A stretch of 64,000 nt of DNA, from positions 89,142,663-89,206,662 of the forward strand of contig OZ010573.1 of the NCBI GenBank assembly GCA_963932145.1, in the 5' to 3' direction. Below are positions 10,681 to 22,103 of this stretch, piece after piece. This DNA is from Acanthosepion lycidas. Lineage: Eukaryota > Mollusca > Cephalopoda > Sepiida > Sepiidae. The notes beneath the pieces are model-generated. The model did not search any database. It saw nothing but the letters and a program-made list of their open reading frames with translations, and had not been told where the DNA came from. Within the stretch, counting starts at the first letter, position 1. Each line of letters begins with the position of its first letter. Position numbers and translations under genes: made by a program.

Positions 10681-11834
10681 AAAAAAATTATTAATTAATC
10701 AAAATGAATGAACTTAAACAATAATTTTCACACAATTTTTTTTGCTATCAACATTATCTTTGTTATCTACGTTAATTAATCCTATTTGAAATAATAGACC
10801 TCCTCTTCTTTGCGCAAGAACATTTCAATGAAAGCATTAAACAGAAAAGTAAAGTAATTGCTTCTCATTTGCTTTACACAAGAGCAAATTTGCAAAAAGC
10901 AAATTTAAAAACGGAAAGAAGCAGACATCACAATATCCGAAATATCGCTTAGAGAAGTAAACATATTTATGGAATTTGCGGCGATAAAAAAATGCACTTT
11001 GTTATGTAAATATATATCCAGCGAAAGATGTAGGTAGCTTTCATGTCGCACAATTTTTTTTAGCAAACTCTAGCATATATTTAAGGTTACATAAAGAGTT
11101 TAAATGTAAGTCATTTTTTGTTTACGAGGATTTGGTTTGAAGGTTAATACGCAGTAATTTTGGGTGAAGTTTCAAAATTTACGCCCTTCAAAGGAATATT
11201 CAATGTTGGCAGATTATAAATATATTATTCATTCACCAATTTCATTTATAAAAAAAAATTATTATATTCAATGTCATTCTTATTTTTGCTCCATTCACTT
11301 CTTCTCTCACACCGTTTTGGTATTAAAAAAATATAACTTTATACGAATGACAAAATTGAAATGATTTATGTTAGACGTTTAGTCTCCAGGAATTAGTTCA
11401 ATAATAGTTTTATCGATGGAGTCAATTTTAGACAGGTTCGCCTATCAAACGATTTACACTCCTTTCCTTTTTATTGAACAAGAGTAGTTGTTTATCCTTT
11501 GTTTCCAGTTTAGGATTGAGTTTCCTGTTTTTTCATACTCTCTGTAGCTACTTGCATTTTAGTGACATTATCACTTTGCTTGTGAATGAAATGACTAAGA
11601 AAAAAAATAATATACTTTGATAGGAACAAATACGACAAACATTGGCGATAATTTCCGATCGATTTTTCAAGTTTTACATCGATTTTCAATTATAATCAGA
11701 AAAAGGTTTTTTTTCTAGAGACGAATAGATTATGTGGTAGTCTTTTCATATTTTTCATTCACTTGCGCACTAACAATCTTATGTAGAGATTTCTATATTA
11801 TATCCATATATAAATATGCAAGGAGCAATTGGTA
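10681..11834. other. no supported gene
   Basis: AT-rich DNA with no recognised protein, RNA or repeat family. Confidence 0.3.
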
Positions 11835-12675
11835 AATTTTTGACATTTTTTTTTTTATTTCGCGCATGCGCGTTGTTTTTGATTTAGTTGACTGTATAGT
11901 AGGGTCAGTTGGACACCGTCTGCGAGAAAATGAGTACGATGACTCAGTTCACTCCTCCAGAACTTTGGAAACAACATTCTGTACTGTTTGGCATTCGCCC
12001 CGGAAGCATCAATACGAACATTTCACAGTGGGTGTCAACCTGAGGAAAGTGCAGAGGATTCAGAAAGAGATAGATGAGTCTAATAGTGATTATGAAGGTA
12101 CGCCAAATATCTGATCGTTCTGATTAGAAAAGAACTCCTGAATTAGTTGGCGAGGGCCTCAGATTCAACACGAATGTCTACATCAAGTGCCTTGTGGAAG
12201 TAGTGCTGCTCTGGGTCAAGAGGATGACTGCTGGAAGACAATATCTCTGGTAACAGGACTCTGCACCATGTAATACAATTAGAAGAACCCAGTGATGGCT
12301 GTCAGACAATTTCATGCGACCACATCACCCCTTACATCTGGTCACCTAACTCCCCAGACTGCAACCCTATTGATTATTATGTGTGTGGCACAGTTGATCG
12401 AGAAACTAACAAAATTCCTAACAACAAAGATAGACAGAAGACAAGGATTATAGCAATATTCACCGAGTTAAACAAGGAGCCAGTCCAGAAGAGATACCGG
12501 AGAGTCATCTGAAGGCCTGGGTGGAAGATAATGGCGATTTTATTGAATAAATGTACTCTTTAGTATTTTAAGATATGTATCTTTGTGTAATTCTGGTAAA
12601 TATATATATTAAAATGCGACATTATTGTTATTTTCATTTTTGCATAATTTAGACAAGAATTTATCCATCACATTC
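11835..12675 (+). pseudogene. mariner-like transposase relic (lineage A, copy 1)
   Basis: Decayed DDE transposase. Recognisable pieces are VNLRKVQRIQKEIDESNSDYEGT (12029-12108), GLRFNTNVYIKCLVE (about 12147-12200), the second catalytic region QDSAPCNTIRRTQ (about 12255-12295), a degenerate C-terminal catalytic region (HITPYIWSPNSPDCNPIDYYVCG, about 12319-12391), and the end ESHLKAWVEDNGDFIE (about 12500-12547) just before the stop. The 3' terminal region (TTTTGCATAATTTAGACAAG, about 12640-12659) matches the end of the minus-strand copy at 47605-48330. Frameshifts make both inactive. A perfect 12-bp palindrome CGCGCATGCGCG sits in the 5' non-coding part at 11861. Confidence 0.85.
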
Positions 12676-12714
12676 CTTGATGTTACACAAGACCTAGTTT
12701 TAATACATACCTAC

Positions 12715-13555
12715 TCTACATAAAAACATTTGCAAATCAACCCAAATTCTAATCTCCATCCATCAATAATCAAACACATACCATCCACTATGTAATGCAG
12801 AATTAGCATTAACTCTTCCAGGGAAGATATCTTTTACAAACATAGTAAATTTTATAACACAGCCTGAAAAAATAGTGGCTATATGTGCCCTAACATCAAA
12901 TATAATAAACATAACAGTGATAGTAAGAATAAAAATAGAAACAGAAAAATCATTTGGTACACACCCCAAATGTTTAGTACTAAGTTAGGGCAGAAGTTTT
13001 TTGAGTTAACTGAAAAACACTTCCCCAGATATAATCCAGTTAGTACGATTTTTAATAAAAATACACTTAAATTAAGTTATAGCTGTACAGATAATCTTGA
13101 AAAAAATTAGTAAAAAACATAATAATAAAATTTTAAATCATTGCAAAAATATAAGTAATAATTGCCATTCTAAAGCAGCAAACGCTAATGATACCAACAT
13201 ATGTAATTTCAGTAATCCTAATGAATGTCCTTAAGCGTGAAACTGATTCCCTTTTTACCTAAGAACGATTTCTATTACAAAGAAACCATAAGTTAAAATT
13301 TTTATATCAACAGTACCAAGAATTACTTCAAAGCCAGGTGGTATCAGTATATATCATCTTTTAACAACAACGCATAGAGAAATAGGACGTCCCTTTCTAA
13401 ATACTTTTGGTACTTAAGTGAAGTCAACAAAACCCCTACGGTAAAATGGAAAATATTTTTTAAAAAAACTAGAACTTGCACATCTTTATATGATCTATGT
13501 TTCCTGTGTTTACAGGATAATTTCCATATAATCAAGTTTGCTAACAAAAAAAAAA
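12715..13555 (+). pseudogene. Penelope-like element relic (GIY-YIG C-terminus), copy 1
   Basis: Frames read together give SIIKHIPST...CRISINSS...IFYKHSKFYNTA...NSGY (12760-12880) and IKYNKHNSDSKNKNRNRKIIWYTP (12898-12965). KLGQKFFELTEKHFPRYNPV and IFNKNTLKLSYSCTDNLEK (12982-13107) follow, then a decayed cysteine cluster with NPNECP (13217-13233) and a C-terminal stretch resembling LSKYFWYLSEVNKTPTVKWK (13396-13452). The same order of blocks, on the other strand and better preserved, is at 30030-30910. In Penelope-like retroelements this region joins the reverse transcriptase to a GIY-YIG endonuclease. The assignment rests on block order recalled from that family. Stops in every frame mark it as dead. 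Confidence 0.7.
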
Positions 13556-13707
13556 AAAAATTGTGTTAAACCAAATAAGTGAATTAACAGTGAAACGCCG
13601 ACACAGTCTATCTTTTACATTAAATATAGTTAATTTTCTTTTAATAAAAATCAATTATGTATTAAAATTTTTTAGCCATCATTTTATTAGTATATAATGG
13701 TCCATCC

Positions 13708-13710
<3 letters not shown>

Positions 13711-13769
<59 letters not shown>
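13711..13769. repeat. (AT)n microsatellite
   Basis: Perfect AT dinucleotide run. Confidence 0.95.
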
Positions 13770-13773
<4 letters not shown>

Positions 13774-14124
13774 TTTGTTTCTGATAACGTTACGTCTGAT
13801 TAACCTCACCCACTACTTCAACAAATAGAACGTCATATTTGGCTACATCCATGATACATTTGTTGTATACTCATCAATGATAACATACCTAAGCGCCGGT
13901 TTATCGTGGCATGAAAAATTATCTCACCCACCTCCATCCACTGAACTTATTTTTTCTATTTAGCGTAGATCTGACTTTCAATTTGTTAATCGAGATATAA
14001 CCACACGTATAATTTTAATTCTAACCTTATACACCCACCTCTAACTTTCGGAAAAGAGGTAACGTTTTGTTTTTAAATTTCACTAAAGAATCCTTTTTTA
14101 TCACCAGTTACCAACCATCGCCTG

Positions 14125-14310
14125 AGGAAGTACAATCATAGTATTGAAAAAACGAAAGCTTTTATGTAGCCATGTAAAATGTTTTTATTATAATCTCGTA
14201 TAATAAAGATATTATATGAATATTTTGCTCTACTTTGTATTGAGCACTTTTTAAAAAAAAAGTAAATGGTACGAATTGTGGATTTTTATTCCATATGTTC
14301 TTTCTTCTAT

Positions 14311-14315
<5 letters not shown>
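14125..14315 (+). repeat. dispersed repeat end abutting (AT)n, copy 1
   Basis: Contains CATCGCCTGAGG, TTTTATGTAGCCATGTAAAA, ATTTTGCTCTACTTTGTATT, GAGCACTTT and GTTCTTTCTTCTATTTGA, then runs into (AT)n. Matching ends occur at 35290-35486 and, more diverged, at 22505-22603. In all three the element end is fused to an AT tract. Confidence 0.75.
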
Positions 14316-14372
<57 letters not shown>

Positions 14373-14397
14373 ATGTGTGTGTGTGTGTGTGTGTGTC
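14316..14397. repeat. (AT)n(TG)n compound microsatellite
   Basis: An AT run to about 14353 is followed by TG repeats with one TATG interruption. Confidence 0.95.
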
Positions 14398-14619
14398 AGG
14401 GTAGGCTTACACTTAGGAAGTATGCACATAATATCTATTAAATCTATATTTATTTGTTACAAATATATTTGGTTAAAACTGTTTATGTACATTTGTTTAA
14501 TACTTTGCTTATACTTTTAAACACAATTTAATCTCTTAATTGCAATTTAATCTCTTAAAGCCTCCTTTAACATTTCAATATTTCTCGAATCTCTCCAGAA
14601 CACTAGAAGACACAGTGCG

Positions 14620-14910
14620 ACACAAATACCGATCTGCATGAATTTCAATTAATAACTCTAAAATGTCTCTTTTAATTCGTCCGCTATTTTGGGATTTCTC
14701 TCAAAAACTTTGTTCTTTACTACACCCCCAAAAAGAAATCCATTTGGGCTAGGTCAAGTCAACGTGGTGGCCATACGATGCTCCACCTTTTTTTTCTGAA
14801 CCAAAGCTGTGGAAAGGTTTATTTCAGTTTTTCCCTTACTACCAAAGCATAATTGGGAGGTGGACCATCTCGCTGAAAGAAAAGCTCGGCGAAGTTAATT
14901 AAGATTTGGA
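14620..14910 (-). pseudogene. mariner-like transposase relic (lineage B), C-terminal part
   Basis: The minus strand reads LFFQRDGPPPNYALVVREKL, a decayed form of the second catalytic block (Q-x-D-G-A-P-P-H). Then comes a PQLWFRKKRWSIVWPPR segment and LDLAQMDFFLG, the decayed final catalytic block (D-L-x-P-x-D-F-F-L-W-G). A K-x-Q-x-F and K-x-K-x-x-F-R region follows before it fades. The histidine and several aspartates are changed and stops are present. This block order belongs to the DD34D mariner group common in invertebrates, and it is a lineage different from the relics at 11835 and 60087. Only about the last third of a transposase is present. Confidence 0.75.
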
Positions 14911-15019
14911 TAACTTAGAACTAAACGTGAAAGAAATAGTAGAACAGCAATAAACCTACTTTTGCCACAACCTGTTTCGTGTGCGTGTCTATCTGTGTGC
15001 GTGTGTGCGAATTGGAAAA

Positions 15020-15155
15020 AATATGTATTTAAGAAAACTGAATGATTAAATAATGAATAAGTGGGGAAACGTTTATGAATTTGACATGTTTCATTTTAGA
15101 TTCATCAGAAAAGTTTCGGTATTTCGAATTCTATGGACCATGCTTTCATTGGTAG
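15020..15155 (+). repeat. dispersed repeat arm abutting (AT)n (partner at 31121)
   Basis: Contains TTTGACATGTTTCATTTTAG, TCATCAGAAAAGTTTCGGTA, TTTCGAATTCTATGG and GCTTTCATTGGTAGTTA. The reverse complement of 31121-31260 has the same blocks in the same order. Both copies join directly to an (AT)n tract at the TTGGT end. Confidence 0.85.

Positions 15156-15213
<58 letters not shown>
15156..15213. repeat. (AT)n microsatellite
   Basis: Perfect AT dinucleotide run. Confidence 0.95.
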
Positions 15214-15219
<6 letters not shown>

Positions 15220-15317
15220 GTCGAGGAATCTAAATGGAATAAAAATAAAAAGAACGAAAGAATATTAATCTTCAACCCAGTGTGTCTGAGGATTTTAATT
15301 TTTTAATTTTTATTGTT

Positions 15318-15318
<1 letters not shown>

Positions 15319-15356
<38 letters not shown>

Positions 15357-15403
15357 TGTGTGTGTCTGTGTGTGTGAGTGTGTGCGCGTATTACCTTCGC
15401 ACG

Positions 15404-15465
<62 letters not shown>

Positions 15466-15490
15466 GTGTGTGTGTGTGTGTGTGTGTATG
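15319..15490. repeat. (AT)n/(TG)n compound microsatellite
   Basis: AT runs lie at 15319-15350 and 15408-15460. TG-rich stretches lie at 15354-15388 and 15464-15490. Long spurious frames run through it on both strands. Confidence 0.95.
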
Positions 15491-15699
15491 TATAAATTGC
15501 AAGTATTTTGGCAGCATTTTTTCGTTAAATGATTTAGACAAGTTTTGTCTACTTATTTTTAAGGACCCTTTCATAATTACGGACAGGTTTCTTAGTATCT
15601 TCTTAGGAAAAAAGAAAATTACCATGTTAATGTATATAGATTTTTCTCCGAGTACTTTCGACATTAGCACAATGTCATCATCAGGGTGTTGTTTCTTCT

Positions 15700-16865
15700 A
15701 AGACAAAAAAGTCGTTGTCCTCAGTTTTCTAGGACAAAATTTTTGTTCATCTAAAAATAAAATTTTTACTTGTGAAGTGAAAAACGCTAAGGGAATTGTA
15801 CTGAACTATTTAAAAAAAAATTGGATGCAAACGTCAATATTTAGTATTCCAATAACTTAGTTACCTCCCTTGACGTTTACATCATAAACAGGGACAGACG
15901 TTGATTAAGAGATCTGCTGTTCAGTGGTTAGACTGAATGTAGAAAGTTGTGTCTTAACCTTTAGCCACTTTATTATTGTTTTACAGCCACAGAGTGGATG
16001 ATGTGGGTCAATTTTCTACTTCAACATCTCAAATTGGGAGTGGACGTTCTCTCTGATGTTACTAAGTAAATAGAAGTACTCTTATTTGGTTGGCAGCCAA
16101 TGATTGATCTGCAAGAGGCATTTAAGGCAGCGTCGATTTTCTTTGCATGTCATGATCTCCTCCACACTGGTGGGGCCTATTCTGTTTCTTTATATGGCTG
16201 ATTGATCATTTGGAAAAAGATATATGCTTGATAATGCATTCCCTGTTTGCTTAGATAGGCAGATACGCAATATGAGAGAAGACAAATGAGAGGAAGTGAT
16301 TAATTGTATTTTACTCATATGTCTTACTTATGCCAGTATCTTTTTCTCTTCAGTGCTTCTCAACATTTTCTAACTCGTGGTCCATATTTGGTGTCAAATG
16401 AATTTTAAGCCCACATAAGCAAAACATTGAAATTCCATGTAACTCATTTTCATTTAGAAAAGCAAAATTTTGTAGAAAGTATAAACCCTGACTATAACGA
16501 TTGAAAGAAGGAAATTTAAATTCATTTTTCATAATATCAGACGATAAAATATTCCTGGGAAGAAAAAATTAAATTAGAAATAAATAACCGCAGAAAGGTT
16601 GATTAAGAAAGCTGATATAATACAGATAAAGCAAGGTTTTCAAAATTTCCTTAGGTAAATTCCAGGCCCATATTAAAAATGCTTCACGTCTACTTGACGG
16701 CCTAAAGTCCCATATTAAGAATCACAGCTCTAGATAATCATATGCGAAACGACGATCAAAATATCTCCGCTCAACTTCTTCTTCATGCACTGTTACTCTT
16801 GAAGACTTAGGCGATCAGCTCTCTTCACGATTTCTAATCATTTATAATATAAATTTTGTCCTTTT
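15700..16865. other. no supported gene
   Basis: AT-rich DNA. Short frames such as the one at 16350-16532 (minus) show no recognised family. Confidence 0.3.
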
Positions 16866-16869
16866 GTTA

Positions 16870-17680
16870 TTTCTCTATAAACTTTATTCCGTCATCCATT
16901 TACTCAATATCACTAAGCATGCGTTGTTTTCGTCTATCTTACCTTCAAACTGTCCTGGAAGTATCAGATTTTCCAAGACTTTTCTCCTCATTATGTGCCC
17001 GAGATATTTCAACCGTCACTTCCTGATGTTAAATATAAGTTTCTTTTTTGTGTCCATTTTCTCTAAGACTTCGTCATTGTTCATATATTCGATCAATGGT
17101 ATCCTGAGCATCCTTCGGAGGAACAATATTTTTGTTGCTTCAAGTCTCTTTTTTATCTCTGAGGAAAATGTCCAACATTCATTGCCATATCGAAGAATAG
17201 ATATCACGTGATAGTTCAGTAGTCTTTTCTTTGTTTCTAAAGATTTTTTCGTGTTTCTTAATATTCGGCTTAACTTTTGGGGTGCATCTTTGGCTTTCCC
17301 ATCGCGCCTTCGGATTTCAGTGTCACAATTTCCGTCCTCTGTTAAAACACTTCCCAGATATTTCAATGTTTGTACTTATTTGATTTTGGTATATCCAATT
17401 TCTAAATTGCACTTTAGTCCCATCCTTTTGATAACAGCCATATATTCTTTCTTCTTACAGATGATGATTAATTATTGCTTCTCACTTTCCTTCACAGTAT
17501 TCTGTAGGAGGTTTTTTTTTTTTGTTTTTTTTTTTTTTTTGTAGTTTTCTTTCTGCGTCTGTTATCAACAGAGTGACTTCTGCTTATCTTATGTTGTTAA
17601 GATTATAGCCACCAATAATGAATCCTTGTAGTATTTCTAATTCCATCAGTATCGCTTCATCAATATGGGAAAATTTGGCC
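16870..17680 (-). pseudogene. LINE reverse transcriptase C-terminal relic (family C, copy 1)
   Basis: Non-LTR retrotransposon polyprotein on the minus strand. The decayed RT active-site region reads IIGGYNLNNIR followed by a corrupted YADDT position (about 17560-17635). Downstream is an intact stretch at 17016-17366: MKYLGSVLTEDGNCDTEIRR, then K-x-x-LETKKRLLNYHVISIL, RYGNECWTFSSEIKKRLEAT, LFLRRMLRIPLIEYMNNDEV and a final NIRK. A frameshift leads to RQLKFLGHIMR-like and ENLILPGQFEG-like residues (16945-17015). The Y-L-G-S, Y-G-x-E-x-W and R-R-M-x-R-I-P motifs are standard post-palm landmarks of LINE RTs. A poly-A/T block lies inside it at 17510-17540. A sister copy on the same strand is at 52780-53530. 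Confidence 0.85.
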
Positions 17681-17750
17681 AAATGATGAGAAATATTTTT
17701 TTGGAATCCGTTTTTTTTCTCAGGGCTAATAAATTTTTAACATATATTTG

Positions 17751-17754
<4 letters not shown>

Positions 17755-17810
<56 letters not shown>
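17755..17810. repeat. (AT)n microsatellite, left of foldback
   Basis: AT run ending at the left arm of the inverted repeat at 17811. Confidence 0.95.
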
Positions 17811-17813
<3 letters not shown>

Positions 17814-18104
17814 GATATTACAACAAAAACGTAAGAATTGTTACACTGTTGCAGTCGTGTTTCGACGCATAACAATACGTCTCCTCAGGCGATTGTAAAA
17901 TACTGGCTAGTGAAAGATTAATTTGCTGTCAATGCTATCTTAATCAGATTATATCCTTTTTTTAAAAAAAAGTAGGTATTTTGCTTTTGAAACCAAATTA
18001 ATCGTTCACTCGCCAGTGTTTTAAGGAGACTCATTGTTATGCGTTGAGACACGACTGCAATTGTATAGCGATTCTTATATGTTTTTCTTGTAATATCCTA
18101 AAAT
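17811..18104. mobile_element. foldback element A (long inverted repeat)
   Basis: The left arm 17811-17927 begins TAGGATATTACAACAAAAAC. It pairs with the right arm 18000-18104, which ends TTTTTCTTGTAATATCCTAA. Shared inner blocks are GCAGTCGTGTTTCGACGCAT and ACTGGCTAGTGAAAGATTA with a few mismatches. The loop is about 72 bp. (AT)n tracts flank it. Confidence 0.88.
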
Positions 18105-18150
18105 AAATAATATTACTTTACTCTGTGTTCTCTATTCGTTCTCATCATAC

Positions 18151-18152
<2 letters not shown>

Positions 18153-18225
<73 letters not shown>
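18153..18225. repeat. (AT)n microsatellite, right of foldback A
   Basis: About 73 bp of AT dinucleotides. Confidence 0.95.
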
Positions 18226-18226
<1 letters not shown>

Positions 18227-19420
18227 GTCGATGGTTGCACTAGCACAAAGTATCAAGTCATTGTGACGGAAGGTTTGAGCGTGCTGGCCTTGTTCAAGCT
18301 ATTGGTCAAGCTAGATAACCCGGAAACTATTAATTAAGATCCACTCAGTATAACTGCAGTATAAACCGTAAGGACAAATGTGCCTGAACAGGTGTCTGCA
18401 ACAGGGATTTGCTGCCGCCCTAGTAGATGGGCATCCTCGGATACGAGTGGCCATCGATCCATATAGAATGTAATAAGCTGACAAGTAAAGCTTTATCAGT
18501 AATAAAATGTCTGAAAACTAAACTCATGTACCAAATAATATTTTGTGAATAGAATCTCCAACGCAATCTATAGCAGCTGAATAGAATAAAGAGAATCTAT
18601 GATCACAAAAGAAACCAGAATAGAATCACGTATGGAATATGTATGAATTGAAAGCGGATAGAAATTGATAAATGCGAACAAAAGATCGAATATTTGAGAA
18701 GAGTTTGAAGGCGTAAACACATTCCATTCGACAACCACAGCGTGTTCGCTTCACAACCAATAGAACAACATGCAACAAAGTGGACAAAAAGCAGGTGTAA
18801 AGACAAGATTCTATTGTTTGCGGCGTAAAAATTGTTTTCTTTTTTTTTATATCATGTAACGACGAATGCCGTCCTCGGTGACGTCGTTTTATTTCACTGG
18901 CTGTATTTATTGAACATAAATCTTCATTCCACGGCTTTCTGGTTTCTGAATTCTGAGACGAAGAGTAGAAACATAAAGAAAACTGAAAATAAATAAACGT
19001 TGCTTATATGATGTTAAAAACATTCAATTCTGTGACTATTGTCCTCGTGAAAATCAGTAAGCTTAAAGTATTTCTCGCATTTTCAAAACGTAACGTTAAT
19101 GGAAGTCATAAAATCGACAAAACTATTATGGTCTGTTATACAATACGATTTTCACGTGGAACTGATTAAAATTAGGAGAGAGAGAAAAAAATTAAGCCGA
19201 CTGACAAAAGGTCAGTAAGAAACTGAGAGGCAGATATTAAAGAGAAGTAAAAGGATTTTGAAAGATTAACTCTAGGGAAAGTTTTTTTTTTAACAGAGGA
19301 TGTAAATTGCGATACTGAAATGAGAAGCCGCATTGGAATAACGAAAAATGTCTTTCAAAGCGAAACGAAGTATTAAAAAGCGGGAAAATTAAAAGTATGT
19401 GAGACAGGATTTGATCTGAT
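18226..19420. other. unassigned DNA
   Basis: The more GC-rich stretch at 18226-18480 (GTGACGGAAGGTTTGAGCGT, GCTGCCGCCCTAGTAGATGG) looks like part of a dispersed repeat, but no second copy is visible in the window. The rest is AT-rich with nothing recognised. Confidence 0.3.
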
Positions 19421-19424
19421 TTGT

Positions 19425-20170
19425 TTAACGTCATATCGACTCCTTACAAGTCATTTAATGCCGAAATTTAATTTTCTTGAGATCTTTGTAGTAATAAAAG
19501 TATGATATATATTATTCTGCTTTCACAATTGAATATAGAATAAATGATACTCAGCTCTGTCGCATACACATGTTTGTGTGGAGATCATTACCGGAAGCGG
19601 AAATATGTATTTTATGCTGATTTGCTGAAGTTATATTTTGGAATACAGTTTAAATTCTTTAAAAAAAATTGTAGGATAGTATATGGATTAATATCATGAA
19701 AGATGTCTTTCATGTTGGTTGTTTGGTAGGGTGATTTTGTTTAGCGATATATCAACATTTATAGGTTAATTAATGCCGAACTCTAATTATTTTGAACAAA
19801 GATTCATGGCTTCAACTAAATATATTTTCAACGCAATTGTATATCTTCAATTAGAGATAAAATGGTTTGTTAGTCATTTTGCTATAGAATGTATTCTTGG
19901 TATTTTTACTATAAATAGATATTTTTGATAATTTCTTTTTGATTTAAATATGTGTAACTTTTCCTATAAAATGTATTTTTATTCTTTCATAGAGTTTTGC
20001 TTTTGTTTGGGAATTCATTATTTGCCCATAGCTGGGAACCTAACTGGTGGTACTACTCCTGGTCTGGGTTGACTTGGGAACAACAGACAACCTTCAATAT
20101 TTCAATGAATCCTTGCTGCCGTATGTAGTTTTTCACCATACTAAGTACTAGGGACAGAGGAAAACAATGC
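19425..20170 (+). repeat. dispersed SINE-like repeats, two pieces
   Basis: Pieces at about 19425-19500 and 19730-20150 share ATGCCGAA, ATGGCTTCAACTAAATA, TTTGCCCATA, TTGGGAACAACAG and CTTGCTGCCGTATGTAGTTT with 8455-8760. Spacing and internal length differ, so these are separate insertions of one family. Confidence 0.65.
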
Positions 20171-21335
20171 ATGACCTATCTTGCGTGGTTGAGTAAATGA
20201 ATGGCAGAACAAGGTTTAGGAAAGATAGCAAATACACAAATTTTATTTAGAGCTAAAATGGATATGAAATCGTGGAGAGCCATATCACTCACATTCTGAA
20301 GGGACATGGCATCTAGAAGATCGTTTCTTTTTTGTTTTTTGTTTTTGTGGCGGGGGTGTCATCTTATTTTCATTTTTGCACAGAAAGAATGAATCTAATG
20401 GATCCGGACCGCTACTTGAAATATCGCCGAAAATTATTCTTTATTTCCTCACTATTTAATTAAGAATCAAAAGTAATAATAATTAACGCAACACTATTAT
20501 ATAATTAATATTAATGTTTATATTTTGTAAAAAATGTGTGTGTAAAATAGAAAACAATAAGTTACGGATCAGGAGAAAAATCTTTTTGAAAAAGTAAACA
20601 AAATAAAATACATCGTATTTCTAAAATAGGATATATTTGATAGGTACAGTTGTCGATCACAAGTCCCACAATAAAAGGAAAAAAGAAACAAGATGAGGTA
20701 TCAGCAACTAGCGATCAAGCGAGATTTCCTACTTAAAAAAAAAAATGAAATATTCTCACTCCAAAATTTTTCAGTGTGATCCTGCAAGGCTAGCATAGGG
20801 AGTTTCTCACATTCACTACCCGTCACTGAAAAAGAAAATCGGTAAATTCTTTTAATTAGGTTAAAATAGTTAATATGCAGTGCCGCATTTATTAATATCG
20901 GCTAACTTTTTTTTTTCTTGTGAAAAGACGCCTGATTTGACTTTTAGTAAAAAAAAAAAAAGCAAGTGGGACTTTAGTGCACTGACCTAAAGACCGCCTA
21001 TATAACCAAGAGAGTCCATCAGTGGACAACGGCCGTAGTCACCAAACATCAGTTCGGGTCCTATAATGCCAGGATAATGTCACGACTTGAAACGAACCAA
21101 AACGAAATTATTTCGGGCTCCTCGTTTTGCTGACAGAAGAGGGTTCAAATTTCAAATCTAAAATATAGTATTTGAAATGACATAACATTTATTAGAAAAT
21201 ATGTTCCATTTCATGAATAATAAAAACGCACCTTTCGTCATACACTTTTCCTGTTAGGCAGAAGAAGCCCTCTTGACACAGACGTCCATTTAGAATTAAT
21301 TCAAAATGTGCTTTTGTTTTTCTTTTTTTTTTTTT
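20171..21335. other. no supported gene
   Basis: AT-rich with A and T runs. 20985-21160 is more GC-rich but matches nothing I recognise. Confidence 0.3.
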
Positions 21336-21339
21336 TTTA

Positions 21340-21975
21340 CTGTAAGGTTCAACATATACGGAGGGCACTCGATGTAGAAGGTTATAGAAAAGAGACAGCT
21401 TATGCGGATAGGAGGGGGAAATAACGGCTACACCTACACTTGAAAAGATTAAGATTGCAGTGATTGGAAAAACATCTTCTTGGAAGTCAATTCGACAGAG
21501 CAGTGATTCGCGTGAAGAAGCATTTTGAGTGGGATATGGAGGGAATTAAGTTGGTTTGGTACAATATGAGTGGCATGGCGGGTCCACACCGTGAAGATTA
21601 GAACAGATGGAACCAGAGAAGGCATTTCGTCCGAGCACATTCCATGGGAGTACAGCGAGAGTCTTACCCACACCTCATCTTGAGGAGATGAATTACAGGG
21701 TGTAAAATAATTTGTCACCCACAAGTATACGGAGACGCTTTTCGACTTTATCGAGACGTGAATGTGAGAAGTGGGCAGTTGCCGCCCAAATATGACAACT
21801 GTAACCCATTTTAGGCCTAATCTGGCCTGTGTAAAGGTAGAAAATAGCACGAGGAGTCAGGTACTTACTGGAGTAGGGAACTGACTATTTTTCCTGCATC
21901 TTTAGCGATCGATCGTATGTACAAGTTCCACTTGAAGGGTCAAGGTTGAGTTTAAAGCCCAATAGTCTCGCAAGA
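21340..21975 (-). pseudogene. CR1/jockey-like LINE RT, C-terminal relic
   Basis: Minus-strand reading across frames gives WNLYIRSIAKDAGK (21895-21935), SCHIWAATAHFSHSRLDKVE (about 21735-21795), KRLRILVGDKLFYTL (21690-21735), RTKCLLWFHLF-like residues, and RIDFQEDVFPITAILIFSSV (21435-21495). These correspond to the post-palm stretch of jockey/CR1-type LINE RTs: the Y-I-x-S-I-A-K block, the cysteine-histidine-I-W block, the L-D-K-V-Q-x-R block and the final N-S-L-P-x-x-x-F block. Stops separate them. The same superfamily, with its palm domain, is at 42180-43345. Confidence 0.65.
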
Positions 21976-22000
21976 CACGGATCCTCCCCAAGGGGACATA

Positions 22001-22001
22001 C

Positions 22002-22090
<89 letters not shown>

Positions 22091-22092
22091 TT
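22001..22092. repeat. (AT)n microsatellite, left of foldback B
   Basis: AT run with two CATA/TGTA interruptions. Confidence 0.95.
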
Positions 22093-22103
22093 ATAAATTA
22101 ATT

